Origin: Niallia sp. NCCP-28
GTDB taxonomy: Bacteria > Bacillota > Bacilli > Bacillales > Cytobacillaceae
Assembly (NCBI RefSeq): GCF_023168165.1
Contig: NZ_BQYJ01000001.1
Span: forward strand, 434,001-498,000
Direction of reading: 5' to 3'
DNA: 64,000 nucleotides
The notes under the pieces are model-generated. The model was not told the DNA's origin and searched no databases. It saw only the letters and a program-made list of their open reading frames with translations. Shown piece after piece: positions 1-8,192 of this stretch (position 1 is its first letter; every line of letters starts with the position of its first letter). Made by a program: the position numbers and the translations under genes.

Positions 1-101
1 ACTGACTCCTCATACTCATTAGAGAAAAAAGAAAGCTTATGACAAACATCCTAATTGCCTCCCAAAGTATTTAAAGAGAATTCATCCTCTGACATTCTTG
101 T

Positions 102-125
102 AAAAAAAGAGCCTATTTAGCTCTT
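102..125 (-). terminator. Intrinsic terminator of the recombinase gene
   Basis: A 6-bp stem (AAGAGC/GCTCTT) with a 7-nt loop is followed, on the minus strand, by a run of T. It lies about 30 nt past the recombinase stop codon. The first 156 bases hold no other feature that I can support. Confidence 0.6.
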
Positions 126-156
126 AATCACCTCTCCATGGTGTCTTCTCGCCTAA

Positions 157-1695
157 TCAAGATAAAGTTTCCCTTCCTTTATAATGCACCTTAATTTCTA
201 CCTCTGCTTTATGGTCTCCAATTCTGGTATATTCAATATAGTCAATATGCTTACGCAGCAGAGCATTTATATCACTTTTACACATTTTCGTGTTACCTTC
301 TAGAATAGCTCTTAATTTGCTTACAGAGTCCTCTAGTTCATTTATCTCCTCAATTTGGGATTTATTATTCAATCCCTCTAATTCTTGTTCTAGCTGTGTT
401 ATTTGATTCCTAATTTCCTTAATGGCTTGAGTAAACTCCTCATCAGTATAGCCTCCCATCTGAAAACCTTTTTGCACCCTTTTTATCTCTTGTCCTTTGC
501 TCTTAATTGCTTTTTCAATGGATACTTTCTCATCAGCACGATTAATAACCTCACCTATAGGAATATAGTTTTTAATATCATCTAGATGCTGCTTTAGAGC
601 ATTAACAAAACCCTCAAACTGAAAATAAAATAACTTCTCAAACTTATCTAATCTGACTCCTTTATTTTCACAGACAGTATATGAGCCGTCCTCTTTATAA
701 TGCCTTGTTTGACAAGATGTAATCCTCAGCTCTTTTCCTTTTCTCCTCTGGAAACTCTGAATTCTGCCACAAAGAGAGCATTTAATTAAACCTGTAAAGA
801 TAACCTTTCCTATTCTAGCTGATGGAGGCTTACTGTTTCTGCTTTCCCTAATAAGTCGCACTCTCTCCCAATCCTCAGGAGATACAATAGATTGATGAGC
901 ATCATCTATAATAATCTGCTCCTCCTCTGTAGTCTTAAATTGTCTAGGAGCACCTGAGGGCTTTCTGCTTATTTTAGATACCTTTGTTTTACCATAGACA
1001 GCAGTGCCTTTATATGCAGGATTAGCCAAAACTACTGCTATTCTTGCCTTATCCCATTTAAAGCCTTGCGGAGTGAAAACACCCTCAAGCTCAAACTGTT
1101 CAGCTATGTTTGTTGTAGACTTACCTAAAAGATAGAGTCTGAATATTCTTTCAATTACTGGTGCATATTCATTAGGTACTAATCTCTTTGATACAGAATC
1201 ATATTTATAACCTACAGGAGTCCTGCCACCTACCCAATTGCCTGTCTTAGCTGATTGTCTTTTACCTCTGATAAGTCTTTTTCTAGTGTTTAAATACTCC
1301 TGTTTATCTACAAGTGTCTGCATATCACTATATAAAGTACCTTCCTGAGTAGCAAGGTCAAGAGTTTGAGTAGGAGTAATGAGTTTAACCCCATATGTAG
1401 CTAGTACATGTTTAACCTGTGCAATAACTACATCATTCCTGCCTAGCCTGCTTTGCTCAGTAGTTACCACAGCATCATAATGAAAGTCCTGTAACTTTGC
1501 TAACATTTTGTTTAACTCAGGATTTATATCTTGTGATGAGCCTACTTCCTGAAAAACATCATACTCCCAATTATTTTTAGAACAAATGTCTAGAAGTACA
1601 GCTAATTGTCTTTGAAGCACCTCATCAGTCTCATCAGGTCTACTTTTGCGACTGTATATAGCTACTTTCTTTATTTTGTTCATTTTTGTACTCAT
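157..1695 (-). CDS. Large serine recombinase of a cotJC intervening element
   Basis: A 512-aa site-specific recombinase expected to excise or integrate DNA through a covalent serine-DNA link. The resolvase fold spans roughly residues 10-150, with the catalytic serine in YSRKS (Ser18) and the conserved SRLGR at 82-86. A recombinase DNA-binding domain follows (about 150-290), then a Cys zinc ribbon (CSLCG near 305, further Cys near 340-355) and a coiled-coil segment (about 385-455), the normal layout of SpoIVCA-like enzymes. The ATG is set by AAGGTGG six bases upstream. The gene lies head to head with the 3' part of cotJC, about 70 bp from the junction, which is where skin-type elements carry their recombinase. 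The enzyme class is certain; that it rebuilds cotJC during sporulation is inference. Confidence 0.93.
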   Translation of the reverse strand: MSTKMNKIKKVAIYSRKSRPDETDEVLQRQLAVLLDICSKNNWEYDVFQEVGSSQDINPELNKMLAKLQDFHYDAVVTTEQSRLGRNDVVIAQVKHVLATYGVKLITPTQTLDLATQEGTLYSDMQTLVDKQEYLNTRKRLIRGKRQSAKTGNWVGGRTPVGYKYDSVSKRLVPNEYAPVIERIFRLYLLGKSTTNIAEQFELEGVFTPQGFKWDKARIAVVLANPAYKGTAVYGKTKVSKISRKPSGAPRQFKTTEEEQIIIDDAHQSIVSPEDWERVRLIRESRNSKPPSARIGKVIFTGLIKCSLCGRIQSFQRRKGKELRITSCQTRHYKEDGSYTVCENKGVRLDKFEKLFYFQFEGFVNALKQHLDDIKNYIPIGEVINRADEKVSIEKAIKSKGQEIKRVQKGFQMGGYTDEEFTQAIKEIRNQITQLEQELEGLNNKSQIEEINELEDSVSKLRAILEGNTKMCKSDINALLRKHIDYIEYTRIGDHKAEVEIKVHYKGRETLS

Positions 1696-1736
1696 AATGC
1701 ACCACCTTAAATACTATAAAATGTTGATATATCTGT

Positions 1737-1765
1737 ATTTTAACATAATTGCATTTTGTTATCAA
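1737..1765 (-). promoter_or_regulatory. Putative sigma-A promoter of the recombinase gene
   Basis: On the minus strand TTGATA is followed after exactly 17 nt by TAAAAT (each 5 of 6 to consensus). The -35 box lies within a few bases of the point where cotJC homology begins. If used, it would allow vegetative expression, unlike the sporulation-specific recombinase of skin. No convincing sigma-E or sigma-K promoter was found by eye. Confidence 0.45.
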
Positions 1766-1785
1766 TTTGTAAATTAACTAAAGAT
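1756..1785. other. Element/cotJC junction (attachment-site region)
   Basis: Reading in the cotJC frame, the similarity to CotJC (…KLTKDATP…) starts near base 1771. The codons before it (TTG TTA TCA ATT TGT) do not match the residues expected there, apart from the Ile codon ATT. The recombination crossover should therefore lie at about 1765-1775. The partner site is outside the window, so the core cannot be defined. Confidence 0.6.
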
Positions 1786-2112
1786 GCTACTCCTGACCAA
1801 TTAAAAGCAGCCGGTCTTGGAGACCATTATGCTAATCATGAACATGCCTTATTTTATCATGATGCTGCTGGGAATCCATGGACTGCCACATATATTGCTG
1901 CAAAAGGGGACCCTATTGCCGATTTATATGAAGATATTGCTGCAGAAGAAAAAGCAAGAGCAACCTATCAATGGATTATTAATATGAGTGATGATCCGGA
2001 TTTAAATGACAGCCTGCGCTTTTTGCGGGAAAGAGAAATTATTCATTCTCAACGATTTCGCGAAGCAGTCGAAATTATTAAAGAAGATCAAAACCGCAAA
2101 AAAATATTCTAA
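1756..2112 (+). CDS. cotJC: 3' part of cotJC, interrupted spore-coat manganese catalase
   Basis: About 113 residues match the C-terminal part of CotJC, a ferritin-fold manganese catalase-like protein of the spore coat (usual length about 189 aa). Visible family features are KGDPIADLYEDIAAEEKA, with a metal-ligand Glu, and the final REREIIHSQRF helix with a metal-ligand His. The N-terminal helices with the other ligands are missing, because the reading frame is broken at about codon 76 by the adjacent recombinase element. There is no stop or frameshift in the remaining part and it ends at the normal C terminus, so it is not decaying. The TTG at 1756 has no ribosome binding site and is unlikely to be a true start. 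cotJA, cotJB and the 5' part of cotJC should lie left of the window, at the far end of the element. Confidence 0.88.
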   Translation: MLSICKLTKDATPDQLKAAGLGDHYANHEHALFYHDAAGNPWTATYIAAKGDPIADLYEDIAAEEKARATYQWIINMSDDPDLNDSLRFLREREIIHSQRFREAVEIIKEDQNRKKIF

Positions 2113-2118
2113 AGCTAG

Positions 2119-2172
2119 AAAAAATAGAGAGTCATTTGCAAAAAAGCTAAAGCAAATGAAACTCTCTTTATT
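2119..2172. terminator. Bidirectional terminator between cotJC and ypbF
   Basis: Long imperfect stem (arms at 2126-2139 and 2151-2167) flanked by A-rich sequence on the left and T-rich sequence on the right. It can serve both convergent genes. Confidence 0.75.
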
Positions 2173-2626
2173 TTGATTCATAAAATAAATTAATATCATA
2201 TTCTTTTTTCATCATTTCAAATATTTGATGCCGATTTTTCCATTCTTCTTCTTTTTTCCATAAATCTTTGCTTTTATCAATGATTTCACAGCGCAAAGTG
2301 TGGAACTCTTTTTCCGCCTTATCTGTTTTTTGTTTTAGCACATTCATAAAACCAAACAAACCAATAATAACAGTCATCGCATATAAATTAAATGATTCCT
2401 CGACAAAAGCGGAAAACATCCGTTCCATTGAATGAGAATATGGAAGAGCGATATGCTTGTATAAGAATAAAAAATATAAAAAAGCGAATAGAATAGTTAA
2501 CCACATCACAAAAAGATGCCTTTTATGTAATATTTCGAACTTCCGCTTTTTTTCAACAACCTTCTGCAGCATTTCCTTTGTCGCCTCATCGGTATGATGA
2601 TTCAACTTAATAATGGATGCTTCCAT
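2168..2626 (-). CDS. ypbF: YpbF family membrane protein
   Basis: A 152-aa protein of unknown function, matching YpbF (DUF2663) by position and character. Two membrane segments are visible (about residues 40-58 and 80-98), bracketed by a charged N-terminal helix and a C-terminal coiled coil rich in K and E. It is the last of the ypbD-ypbE-ypbF series downstream of recS, as in B. subtilis. The ATG at 2626 is preceded by an AAGGGAGG-like site. Identity rests on synteny and fold features; no biochemical role can be read from the sequence. Confidence 0.8.
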   Translation of the reverse strand: MEASIIKLNHHTDEATKEMLQKVVEKKRKFEILHKRHLFVMWLTILFAFLYFLFLYKHIALPYSHSMERMFSAFVEESFNLYAMTVIIGLFGFMNVLKQKTDKAEKEFHTLRCEIIDKSKDLWKKEEEWKNRHQIFEMMKKEYDINLFYESK

Positions 2627-2765
2627 TACTTTTCCTCCCTTTTCCCCTTACTCGCTCATCATAAACGCTTCAAAAAACAATGGTTTATTTTTAGCAGTTC
2701 TGTTTTTTATGCTTCTTTATATAAAAACATATGAAGGAAAAGGACAAGTTAGAATCACAATAGAT

Positions 2766-3437
2766 TTATGGAAGAGGTATTTTTAATGTCTGACCAACCA
2801 TAATTTCATTATTTGTGAGTTGATTTTCCTGTTTAATAAGATCAACCCCATTACCAGATGGATAATATTTCAAGGAAATTGTAAATAAGGTTTCTCCTTG
2901 TACAACCTCATGATAGACGATTTTTCCAGTTGCAGGACTATTGGTTTGCGAACTTGTTCCTTGAGATTCTGCTGTCTTTTCTGCTGCTTCGTCGGCAGTT
3001 TGTTTTTGATCTGCCGAATTTGTTTCTTCTTTATTATCTTCTTCCTTTTGGCTCGTTTGTTTTTCCTCTTCCATCGGGTCTGTTTCTTCCTCTTTTTTTG
3101 TATTCTCTTCATCAATTTTATCTATATTTACTTGTTCAAACATCTTGGAAGCAGGTTCTGTTGGCACCAATTTTGAAAAATTAATATTAGACAATGTTTT
3201 ATTTACCAGTAAAAGGGCAACAGGCAATAAAATAAAGATAATGACTAATAAAGTAATAGTTGGTATCTTTTTCTTTTTTCCTTTTTTTCGATGCACACTG
3301 CTTCTAGATGGCAATTCTTTTTTAGAATTCTCTTGTTTAGAATTTTCTTGTTGTTTTTCAACTTTTATATTATTTGCACGAGGGATTCTTTTTTTCTGCA
3401 ATTCCGCTTGCTTTCTGTATGAATCTTCCCTTGTCAT
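2766..3437 (-). CDS. ypbE: YpbE, membrane-anchored LysM protein
   Basis: A 223-aa single-pass membrane protein. A basic cytoplasmic N terminus (about 1-55) leads into one transmembrane helix (about 56-80). A low-complexity stretch rich in E, K, Q and T (about 95-170) follows, and a single C-terminal LysM domain starts at VVQGETLFTISLKYY. LysM domains bind peptidoglycan, so the protein probably tethers the membrane to the wall; its specific role is unknown. Gene order ypbD-ypbE-ypbF matches B. subtilis. The low-complexity region creates long meaningless open frames on the other strand. Confidence 0.85.
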   Translation of the reverse strand: MTREDSYRKQAELQKKRIPRANNIKVEKQQENSKQENSKKELPSRSSVHRKKGKKKKIPTITLLVIIFILLPVALLLVNKTLSNINFSKLVPTEPASKMFEQVNIDKIDEENTKKEEETDPMEEEKQTSQKEEDNKEETNSADQKQTADEAAEKTAESQGTSSQTNSPATGKIVYHEVVQGETLFTISLKYYPSGNGVDLIKQENQLTNNEIMVGQTLKIPLP

Positions 3438-3462
3438 AACATCCCTTCCCTACTTCTCTCCA

Positions 3463-4056
3463 TTAATTTACCCTTTTATAGCCAAATAGCCGATACCTGA
3501 TAATTATTCCAAGGAGAAAATCAATCATAAAATGCATAATGATTGTAACAAAAATATTTTCTGTCCATTGGAATAGCGCCCCAATAATTAAGCTTAAGAT
3601 AATAATATTAGCAAATAAAAAACGATTAAATAAATACCGATAATGAATAACGGCAAAAACAATGCTGCTGATCCATAATCCTAAATGAGTTTGAATAATG
3701 CCCCGAAACAATAGCTCTTCAACAAATGCGACTACAAAAGCAATAATGGCAATATGAAGAGGATTTCTGGCACTAAATATTCGATGATTTAATCCCCCAT
3801 CATCATTATATTCAGCCGGCAAACATTTCATCATTATAATATCAAATACAACCACAGCTACCCCTGCCGCTACCCCTAACAGCATCTCATTTATATCTAT
3901 AACAAACAGCTCTTTTAATGTAGCGCTTTTAAATATAAATGTATGCAAAATAAATGCTATAGCCAGTAATAAAAGCTGAGTAAGATATAAATGCTTGATT
4001 AGCTGCTTGTCCGGCAATTCTTTTATCAATTGAAAATATGCTTCTTTATTCATCAT
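3463..4056 (-). CDS. ypbD: YpbD, CAAX-protease-type (CPBP) membrane protein
   Basis: A CPBP-family intramembrane protein of about 197 aa. Several hydrophobic helices are visible. The family active-site pattern is present: EELLFRG (the glutamate pair with Arg) and later FAVIHYRYL (His), with a third conserved segment containing H near the C terminus. The most likely start is one of two adjacent ATGs (4056 or 4053) just downstream of AAAGGGA, giving an 8-11 bp overlap with the recS stop. A longer frame to 4110 would overlap recS by 65 bp and lacks support. In bacteria CPBP proteins are linked to peptide processing or bacteriocin immunity; the substrate here is unknown. Confidence 0.85.
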   Translation of the reverse strand: MMNKEAYFQLIKELPDKQLIKHLYLTQLLLLAIAFILHTFIFKSATLKELFVIDINEMLLGVAAGVAVVVFDIIMMKCLPAEYNDDGGLNHRIFSARNPLHIAIIAFVVAFVEELLFRGIIQTHLGLWISSIVFAVIHYRYLFNRFLFANIIILSLIIGALFQWTENIFVTIIMHFMIDFLLGIIIRYRLFGYKRVN

Positions 4057-5551
4057 AGGAATCCCTTTGCAATAAAATTTGGGCAAGCATTTTTTTCCAG
4101 TCACCTTCATTATGTTTCTTCTCTATGAAGGTTCTTTTTTGATGATAAAAAGATAAATCTAAACCGCATTTATCACAGCATCTTTCCATAGATTCTGGTT
4201 TTTTCTCATGAAAGTAATCAGCTATAAACGTTCTTCTGCATTCCTGCTTGTTTATCCATGTTAATAATGCTGCTATTTTCTGTCTTTTTATTTCTACCCT
4301 TTTTAGCCGATGTTGTTTAAAACGATGAAGTTTTTTTATTAAACCTGGCATATCAGCTATTTCTGATAAAAAATATGCTTCTAATACTCGCCACTGTGTT
4401 TCAGAAAAAACAAATTGGCGCCACTCCTGTTCTTTTTCTTTCCAGTCTTGATAGCTTCTATAGGAAGATAGGCTTGCCAGCAGTTGATCAATTTGCATAT
4501 CGCTCGCTAGTTCCATTTCAATCAGCTGACTTGTCAATGCCTCATCTCCATTTGCATAAAGCAAAATAGAGATACTGTCTAATCCATCTCTGCCAGCCCT
4601 GCCGATTTCCTGCAAAAAGGATTCCATCTGTGTTGGCATATGATAGTGGATCACATAGCGAATATTTTCCTTATTAACTCCCATGCCAAATGCACTTGTA
4701 GCACAAATCACTTCCAAATGCCCATGCAAAAACTGCTGCTGAATTAAAATCCGATCTTCCTGTGTCATACCACCATGATAGCCGCTAATTTTTTTATTGC
4801 TTTTGCTGCGAATATAACTTGCAGTTTGTTCGGCAATTTTTTTGCTGGAAAAATAAATAATGCCTGGCCCTTGCAATTGTTTTACTAATGTATACAATCT
4901 CTCCAGCTTCTCTGTTGCTGTAGAAAATTTCTCTACAGCAAGTGCAATATTTGGCCGGTTAACAGGATAAATAATTTCGGTCACTTCTTCTAAAAAAAGC
5001 GACTTTTTAATATCCTCTCTAATTTCAGATGTAGCAGTTGCTGTTAATGCCAGCGTTAAAGGAGAGTTTAACTCCTTTCTAACATTCCCTAAATTTTTGT
5101 ATTCTGGACGAAAATCATAGCCCCATTGTGAGATGCAATGGGCCTCATCCACTACAAACAAGGCAATTTTTATTGTTTTTAATAGATTTAATACATAACT
5201 AGAAGAAATCATTTCTGGGGAAATATAGATGAATTTATATTTTTTTATATGAGTAAAAGAATAGTCTCGTTCTTTTTTCGACAAAAAAGAATTAAGTGCT
5301 ACTACTCGTTTTTCACCATTCATCTTCATTTGTTCCACTTGATCTTGCATTAAGGATAACAATGGCGAAATAATAATCACGGCTCCATCTAAAAAAAGCC
5401 CTGGAAATTGGAAACACAAAGACTTTCCAGTGCCAGTCGGCAGCATTGACAGCGTATGATCCCCCTTTAAAATGGACGAAATTGTTTCCTTTTGGCCTGG
5501 TCTAAAGGACGAAAAAGAAAAGAATTCTTTTAATTTATTTTCTAAATTCAT
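4046..5551 (-). CDS. recS: RecS, RecQ-family ATP-dependent DNA helicase
   Basis: A 501-aa superfamily 2 DNA helicase that unwinds DNA 3' to 5' in recombination and replication-fork repair. Visible motifs are Walker A MLPTGTGKS (about 36-44), DEAH box VVDEAHCISQWGYDFRP, TATAT, the RecQ motif IGRAGRDG, and a C-terminal Cys zinc-binding region (ECRRTF…CCDKCG). No HRDC domain follows, which fits RecS (YpbC) rather than the longer RecQ (YocI) of B. subtilis. It overlaps ypbB by 4 bp (ATGA) and ypbD by a few bases, so the three are probably translationally coupled in one operon. Confidence 0.92.
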   Translation of the reverse strand: MNLENKLKEFFSFSSFRPGQKETISSILKGDHTLSMLPTGTGKSLCFQFPGLFLDGAVIIISPLLSLMQDQVEQMKMNGEKRVVALNSFLSKKERDYSFTHIKKYKFIYISPEMISSSYVLNLLKTIKIALFVVDEAHCISQWGYDFRPEYKNLGNVRKELNSPLTLALTATATSEIREDIKKSLFLEEVTEIIYPVNRPNIALAVEKFSTATEKLERLYTLVKQLQGPGIIYFSSKKIAEQTASYIRSKSNKKISGYHGGMTQEDRILIQQQFLHGHLEVICATSAFGMGVNKENIRYVIHYHMPTQMESFLQEIGRAGRDGLDSISILLYANGDEALTSQLIEMELASDMQIDQLLASLSSYRSYQDWKEKEQEWRQFVFSETQWRVLEAYFLSEIADMPGLIKKLHRFKQHRLKRVEIKRQKIAALLTWINKQECRRTFIADYFHEKKPESMERCCDKCGLDLSFYHQKRTFIEKKHNEGDWKKMLAQILLQRDSYDE

Positions 5552-6597
5552 ATTTTATCCCCCAATTTTGCCAGCACTACCCGAATTTCAAAATAACTTA
5601 TATCCTGCAAATTTTCTTTAATAAACTTTAAAGATTTTGTTCCTAATTTTTCTACACAATTTTTAACCCGAACAAAACTATTTTCTGATATATACTCACT
5701 AATAGGAAATGTTGGGATATTTAATATGATTTCTACTATATGATCCTCAATAGTGTTCTCTTTTAACTGGCGGACTGTACTAATTTCTTCTATATTATAG
5801 CCTCTTTGAATATACTGATATGTTTTTGCTGTGGAAAGAGTTAAAGGGAGATTTTGTTCCGTTTTTTTTATTATTTTTTGCAATAATGGAAAATCATCTT
5901 CCAATTTCCTAATACGATCCATCATAAAATGTAAAATGGACAGAAAATAAACATGATAATAATCCTTGTCAACCTGCAGCTGCTGTGCTCCTTGATGCAC
6001 TGTTAATCCAATATTATCACACCCCGTCAATCTTATAACGAAATAACGTGGATCGATGTCATCATGATCTAGGCATGCCATTAATTCTCCATACAATTTT
6101 TCGCTTATTTTATCTCGGGGAATATTTATGCTTGCTAGCGTCTCCTTTAGCCATACTTGTATGGAACGATCTCTTTGCACCGGAATATAGCGGCGTTTCC
6201 CCGCTTTTAAGTGTGCAGCTACTTGTACAAATAAGGACAGCCTTTCCCAAAAAGCACTTGTTTGCTGATGATAAGTCCACCCATTTAAACGCTCAGGGAT
6301 AGGGTTTTCTACTATAAGCATCTCTAATTCGCTTTGTTTCTCCTTCCTGATGACAACATGCTGTTCTGAAAGCTCTTCTAGCCAGCCATTCCCTTTTAAA
6401 GTTTCCATAATTGCTTGGAAGTCTTTTCTTGATAGCTCTGGAAAAGTTTGAAACAACATGGTCAATTGAAACAAATGAATATCTTGTATCGTTTGCGAAG
6501 ATTTTTTTCCATTTAAAATGTGCAAAATAGAATAGATTGTTCTTTCTCCAGAAATATTATGTAAACAGTACAATACTATAATTTCTATAAAAGGCAT
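5548..6597 (-). CDS. ypbB: YpbB, helix-turn-helix protein partner of RecS
   Basis: A protein of about 349 aa of the YpbB family, always found directly before the RecS-type helicase. The C-terminal third carries a predicted helix-turn-helix of the type seen in helicase-associated proteins (near SEISTVRQLKENTIEDH-like residues). An ATG at 6597 with GGAGAG six bases upstream is preferred over the GTG at 6615. Its 4-bp overlap with recS implies coupled translation and a functional partnership. No catalytic motif is seen. The role is unknown; a DNA-binding accessory for the helicase is an inference. Confidence 0.85.
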   Translation of the reverse strand: MPFIEIIVLYCLHNISGERTIYSILHILNGKKSSQTIQDIHLFQLTMLFQTFPELSRKDFQAIMETLKGNGWLEELSEQHVVIRKEKQSELEMLIVENPIPERLNGWTYHQQTSAFWERLSLFVQVAAHLKAGKRRYIPVQRDRSIQVWLKETLASINIPRDKISEKLYGELMACLDHDDIDPRYFVIRLTGCDNIGLTVHQGAQQLQVDKDYYHVYFLSILHFMMDRIRKLEDDFPLLQKIIKKTEQNLPLTLSTAKTYQYIQRGYNIEEISTVRQLKENTIEDHIVEIILNIPTFPISEYISENSFVRVKNCVEKLGTKSLKFIKENLQDISYFEIRVVLAKLGDKI

Positions 6598-6778
6598 TTG
6601 TTTCTCTCCATACACAATTTTTTTAGCTGATATTGTAGAAATTTGTTGTATTTCTCCCCTTATTTTATCATGAAAAAGGAGGATTTTGAAAATTTGTACG
6701 TTATTAGACAGGAATTTTACTAACTGATTTACAGTTGTTTATATCATAAACACATCTTTTTTTATTGAAAAGTTATAG

Positions 6779-7114
<336 letters not shown>

Positions 7115-7121
7115 TTTTAAG

Positions 7122-7162
7122 AAAAAGGAAGCAGGTCAAAATCGACCAGCTTCCTTTTTTCT
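7122..7162. terminator. Bidirectional terminator overlapping the 3' end of ribU
   Basis: An 11-bp stem (arms 7127-7137 and 7144-7154) with a 6-nt loop, A-run on the left and T-run on the right. The ribU stop codon (7136-7138) sits at the stem/loop border, so the last RibU codons form one arm of the terminator. Confidence 0.85.
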
Positions 7163-7753
7163 TAACAGCATTACACTGTTGTATTGAGCTTGCTGTTTCA
7201 TAATCCAGCCTCTCATTTTTGAGAAAACCAGCATAAATAAAACAGAAATGATGAATCCCTTTAATAAATTGAATGGAAGGATTAAAGAAACTACATATTG
7301 ACGTATTTCCGGGCCACTCATTGGTGTATTCATTAATTTCATAAATACTGGAAGAAGCACAAAATAATTAAAGAAACTAAGCAATGTACTCATTAATACA
7401 ACGCTAACCACTAATCCAAAAACCATGCCTTTTTTGGATTTTAATTTATTATAAATATAATAGGTTGGCAGAATAAAAGATACGCCTGCGATAAAGTTCG
7501 CCATATGCCCAACAGGAATGCCCGTTTCACTGCCTGTTATAAAATAATCAATAATATTTTTAATCAGCTCTACTAATACTCCGGCAAGCGGACCAAATAT
7601 AAATGCTGCAATCAATGCCGGAATATCGCTAAAATCAATCTTTAAAAAGGTTGGAAATGGCGGGATTGGAAAATTCATAAACATTAGAATATACGCCAAA
7701 CTGCTTAACATCCCAACTCCTACATAGGTTCTTACATTCATCTTTTTTTTCAT
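7136..7753 (-). CDS. ribU: RibU (FmnP/YpaA), riboflavin ECF transporter substrate-binding subunit
   Basis: An integral membrane S-component of about 205 aa that binds riboflavin and works with the shared ECF energy-coupling module. Five to six hydrophobic helices are visible. The N-terminal segment VGMLSSLAYILMFMNFPIPPFP and the following DFSDIPALIAAFIFGPLAGV are characteristic of RibU. The ATG at 7753 has AAGGAGAG nine bases upstream and is preferred to the longer frame from 7780. Control by the FMN riboswitch in its leader confirms the vitamin B2 role. The C terminus is encoded inside the terminator. Confidence 0.93.
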   Translation of the reverse strand: MKKKMNVRTYVGVGMLSSLAYILMFMNFPIPPFPTFLKIDFSDIPALIAAFIFGPLAGVLVELIKNIIDYFITGSETGIPVGHMANFIAGVSFILPTYYIYNKLKSKKGMVFGLVVSVVLMSTLLSFFNYFVLLPVFMKLMNTPMSGPEIRQYVVSLILPFNLLKGFIISVLFMLVFSKMRGWIMKQQAQYNSVMLLRKKEAGRF

Positions 7754-7827
7754 TTCTACTCTCTCCTTTTTAGGATCCATCTGCCTAAAGAAGAAAGATT
7801 CTGTTCTCTTTTGGCATATTCTTCAAA

Positions 7828-7858
7828 TAAAAACCCTCAAGCAAATACACTTGAGGGA
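7828..7858 (-). terminator. Riboswitch-controlled terminator before ribU
   Basis: An 8-bp perfect stem CCCTCAAG/CTTGAGGG followed on the minus strand by TTTTTATTT, between the FMN aptamer and ribU. This is the expression platform: FMN binding favours this hairpin and stops transcription. Confidence 0.88.
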
Positions 7859-7925
7859 GAATTTTTAAAGGTACGCCAAATAAAAGTTCGCAAATACAAA
7901 ATTTTTGAACAAGCGCAGAACCTCC

Positions 7926-8053
7926 ATCTTCTCCCATCCAGACTATACTGTCGGTTTTGGATTTTCACCAAATCAACCTATCGAAATAGGTTCACGGACT
8001 TTGAGCTATACTCATCACCGCCGGTCGGGAATTTCACCCTGCCCCGAAGATAG
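7926..8053 (-). promoter_or_regulatory. FMN riboswitch (RFN element)
   Basis: Minus strand shows the conserved RFN blocks in order: CTTCGGGGCAGGGTGAAATT, CCGACCGGCGGT, GTCCGTGA, GGTGAAAATCC, ACCGACAGTATAGTCTGGAT and GGGAGAAGATGG. The outer helix forms between the two ends. It precedes ribU, as in other Bacillaceae. Confidence 0.96.
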
Positions 8054-8086
8054 ATCAATATTAATTTTTAATATGATACAATTGCC

Positions 8087-8115
8087 ATTATACATAAGAA
8101 ATTTCAATCTGTGAA
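8087..8115 (-). promoter_or_regulatory. Sigma-A promoter of the ribU leader
   Basis: TTCACA, 17-nt spacer, TATAAT on the minus strand, just upstream of the FMN aptamer. Confidence 0.7.
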
Positions 8116-8192
8116 GAAGAATAATTCATTTTTTCAAAAGATTTTTTTAGTCTAGCTTTTCTCCCGCTGTTTTCTCCAAAAAGAATAAGTAT

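Noticed and set aside
1-1755. Prophage
   Set aside because: Only a recombinase and about 150 bp are visible; no phage structural or replication gene is in view. The rest of the element lies outside the window.
2898-3489. Several open frames on the plus strand opposite ypbE
   Set aside because: They arise from the repetitive Glu/Lys region of ypbE read backwards (Phe/Leu-rich) and have no start signals.
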